From positions 1 to 16,107 of the forward strand of contig JABDPQ010000526.1 of NCBI GenBank assembly GCA_013042695.1: a DNA stretch of 16,107 bases, read 5' to 3'. Shown here one piece after another: positions 15,003 through 16,107 of this stretch (positions are counted from its first letter, which is position 1; each line of letters starts with the position of its first letter). The translations under genes and the position numbers were made by a program. The notes under the pieces were generated by a model. The model saw only the letters and a program-made list of their open reading frames with translations. It had not been told where the DNA came from and did not search any database. This DNA comes from Desulfobacterales bacterium. Lineage in GTDB: Bacteria > Desulfobacterota > Desulfobulbia > Desulfobulbales > Desulfocapsaceae.

Positions 15003-15983
15003 TTACTTGCTGAACTCCTTGAGAACTTCTTCTCCGAGAGGTCCTGAGGTTTTGGCCCACTCCTCAAGCATTTGTTGACCAATTTTATCGAGGCTTTCTT
15101 TGAATTCAGGGGTGGGATCCTCAACGATCATGCCTTTTTCTTTCAGCGTTTCTATCTGCTGATTGGAGATTGCTTCAGAAGTCTCCCACCCTTGAGTCTG
15201 GGCCTCAAGTGCGGCATCTTGAAGTGCCTGCTGCATTTTCGGGGTCAACGCCTGATATGCTTTCATGTTGACACCAATAGCTGTCATTGCCCTGTTGCCA
15301 CCATAGGTGTTGGTAAAGTATTTAGCAAAATCCCAGGCCTGGGTGTTGATTCCAGTCTGGGGAGAAGTATACATTGCACCAACAAGACCTGTGGCAAAGG
15401 CCTGTGCTATTTCGCCAAATTGGATCTGGACCGGATTCGCTCCGAGCAACTCCGCCATTCGGGCGGTCTTGGTGCTATAGACACGAAATTTTAGATCCTT
15501 GAGATCGTCCTTAGACGCGATTGGCTGTTGCGTATAGAAACCCTGTATTGGCCACGGCACCACATATAGAATTTTTATTCTCTGCTTGGCCATTATCTCT
15601 TCCATAGAAGGCTTGGTGATTTCCCACATTTTCATAGCTTTTTCCGCGTCGCCAGCAATAAAGGGCAATGCTGAAGTTTCATAAACTGGGTCTTCGTTGC
15701 CGTAGACATAAAGATACATTTGTCCTATCGGTATCTGTCCGGTACGCAAGGCTTGCTTTGTCTCCTGGGGCTTGATCAGTTCACCGCTGACGTGAAGGTT
15801 GAGCTTGAACTCTCCACCGGTGAGCTTGTCGACCTTGTCAGCGAAGTCCTGAAGATTTTTCGTCAAAAAATTACTTGCTGGAAGGGGGCCTGCCATCTCC
15901 CAAGTGACAGCAACGACTGGTTTGGTAAAACAAAACAGGTACATTGCAACGGCTAAGATCATGAATCTCGACATAATTCTCAT
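15003..15983 (-). CDS. dctP: TRAP transporter substrate-binding protein DctP
   Basis: A 326-aa periplasmic solute receptor of the DctP family. ATG 15983 is preceded by a strong AAGGAGG. Residues 1-25 are a signal peptide ending in PVVAV, so the mature protein starts near VTWEMAGPLP. FADKVDKLTGGEFKLNLHVSG (48-68) is the first conserved region. DLKDLKFRVYSTKTARMAELLGA (about 160-182) contains the arginine (R168 in KFRV) that salt-bridges the ligand carboxylate in nearly all family members. FGEIAQAFATGLVGAMYTSP (189-208) corresponds to the usual EVYxALQxGxVDG segment, where glycine-valine-aspartate is usual; here it reads GLVGA, so that aspartate is lost. Ligands are organic acids, sugar acids or related compounds; which one is not readable. 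It is the first gene of the TRAP/hydrolase operon. Confidence 0.93.
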   Translation of the reverse strand: MRIMSRFMILAVAMYLFCFTKPVVAVTWEMAGPLPASNFLTKNLQDFADKVDKLTGGEFKLNLHVSGELIKPQETKQALRTGQIPIGQMYLYVYGNEDPVYETSALPFIAGDAEKAMKMWEITKPSMEEIMAKQRIKILYVVPWPIQGFYTQQPIASKDDLKDLKFRVYSTKTARMAELLGANPVQIQFGEIAQAFATGLVGAMYTSPQTGINTQAWDFAKYFTNTYGGNRAMTAIGVNMKAYQALTPKMQQALQDAALEAQTQGWETSEAISNQQIETLKEKGMIVEDPTPEFKESLDKIGQQMLEEWAKTSGPLGEEVLKEFSK

Positions 15984-16107
15984 AATACCCTCCTTTTTTT
16001 ATTGGTTAGAACCTAAATTATTTGGATGATGTGTTTTCTTGATGCTGACAAACGACTCCTCGAACCCCGTTTTGCCTTATTATACAGTGTCAATGAGCCG
16101 GTTGAAC
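15984..16107 (-). promoter_or_regulatory. Upstream region of dctP
   Basis: Non-coding leader at the window edge. On the minus strand it contains a consensus-like TATAAT (16084-16079) about 95 nt before the start codon. A matching -35 would fall at the very edge, where only GTTCAA is seen, so promoter assignment is weak. The dctP ribosome binding site AAGGAGG (15995-15989) closes the leader. Confidence 0.35.

Noticed and set aside
16079..16093. TTGACA and TATAAT side by side upstream of dctP
   Set aside because: Only 3 bp separate them, instead of about 17, so they cannot be the two halves of one sigma-70 promoter.
1..16107. tRNA, rRNA, CRISPR array or phage module
   Set aside because: No cloverleaf, rRNA stretch, regularly spaced repeats, integrase or structural phage genes are seen.

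Overview
The window looks like chromosomal DNA of an anaerobic Desulfobacterota (deltaproteobacterial sulfate-reducer-like) bacterium. This is inferred from family content: two solute-binding-protein-dependent carboxylate transport systems, and the remains of a rhodanese of a type that can carry selenocysteine. No marker gene proves the taxon. GC content is moderate and the spacers are clearly AT-rich.

Layout. Positions 1-191 hold the C-terminus of a 3-hydroxyisobutyrate/2-hydroxy-3-oxopropionate dehydrogenase-type enzyme (+). Positions 192-3200 are a loose accessory stretch: a secreted HExxH protein, a 218-bp MITE-like element with 13-bp terminal inverted repeats and a 5-bp target duplication, a SAM-dependent methyltransferase, and a small decayed lipoprotein-like gene. 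A D-2-hydroxyacid dehydrogenase follows at 3287-4258 (+). From about 4685 to the right end, every real gene is on the minus strand. First comes a 56-codon reading frame that looks like the severed N-terminus of glutamate-cysteine ligase (gshA). Next is a compact operon, read 10348 to 5122: TIM-barrel sugar isomerase/epimerase, tctC, tctB, tctA, Gfo/Idh/MocA oxidoreductase. It ends at a good intrinsic terminator near 5040. Positions 10625-11559 are a gene graveyard: a molybdopterin-oxidoreductase fragment, an unassigned fragment, and a rhodanese pseudogene with its own old terminator. The last operon, read 15983 to 12123, encodes dctP, dctQ, dctM (TRAP transporter) and a lactonase-like metallo-beta-lactamase-fold hydrolase. 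An intrinsic terminator/attenuator sits between dctP and dctQ.

How the genes fit together. The TTT operon pairs a binding-protein-dependent carboxylate importer with an isomerase and an NAD(P)-dependent sugar oxidoreductase, so it probably imports and catabolises a sugar-derived acid or keto-sugar. The TRAP operon couples uptake of an organic acid to a hydrolase that may open a lactone. The two plus-strand hydroxyacid dehydrogenases would suit the same kind of metabolism but are not linked transcriptionally.

The most interesting item is the rhodanese remnant at 10687-11012. Its reading frame has TGA exactly where the rhodanese catalytic cysteine belongs. A short hairpin with a GG-starting apical loop lies 21 nt downstream, as in bacterial SECIS elements. 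The gene also carries an in-frame TAG and two single-base frameshifts, so it reads as a dead selenoprotein gene. It could be expressible only if those lesions are sequencing errors.
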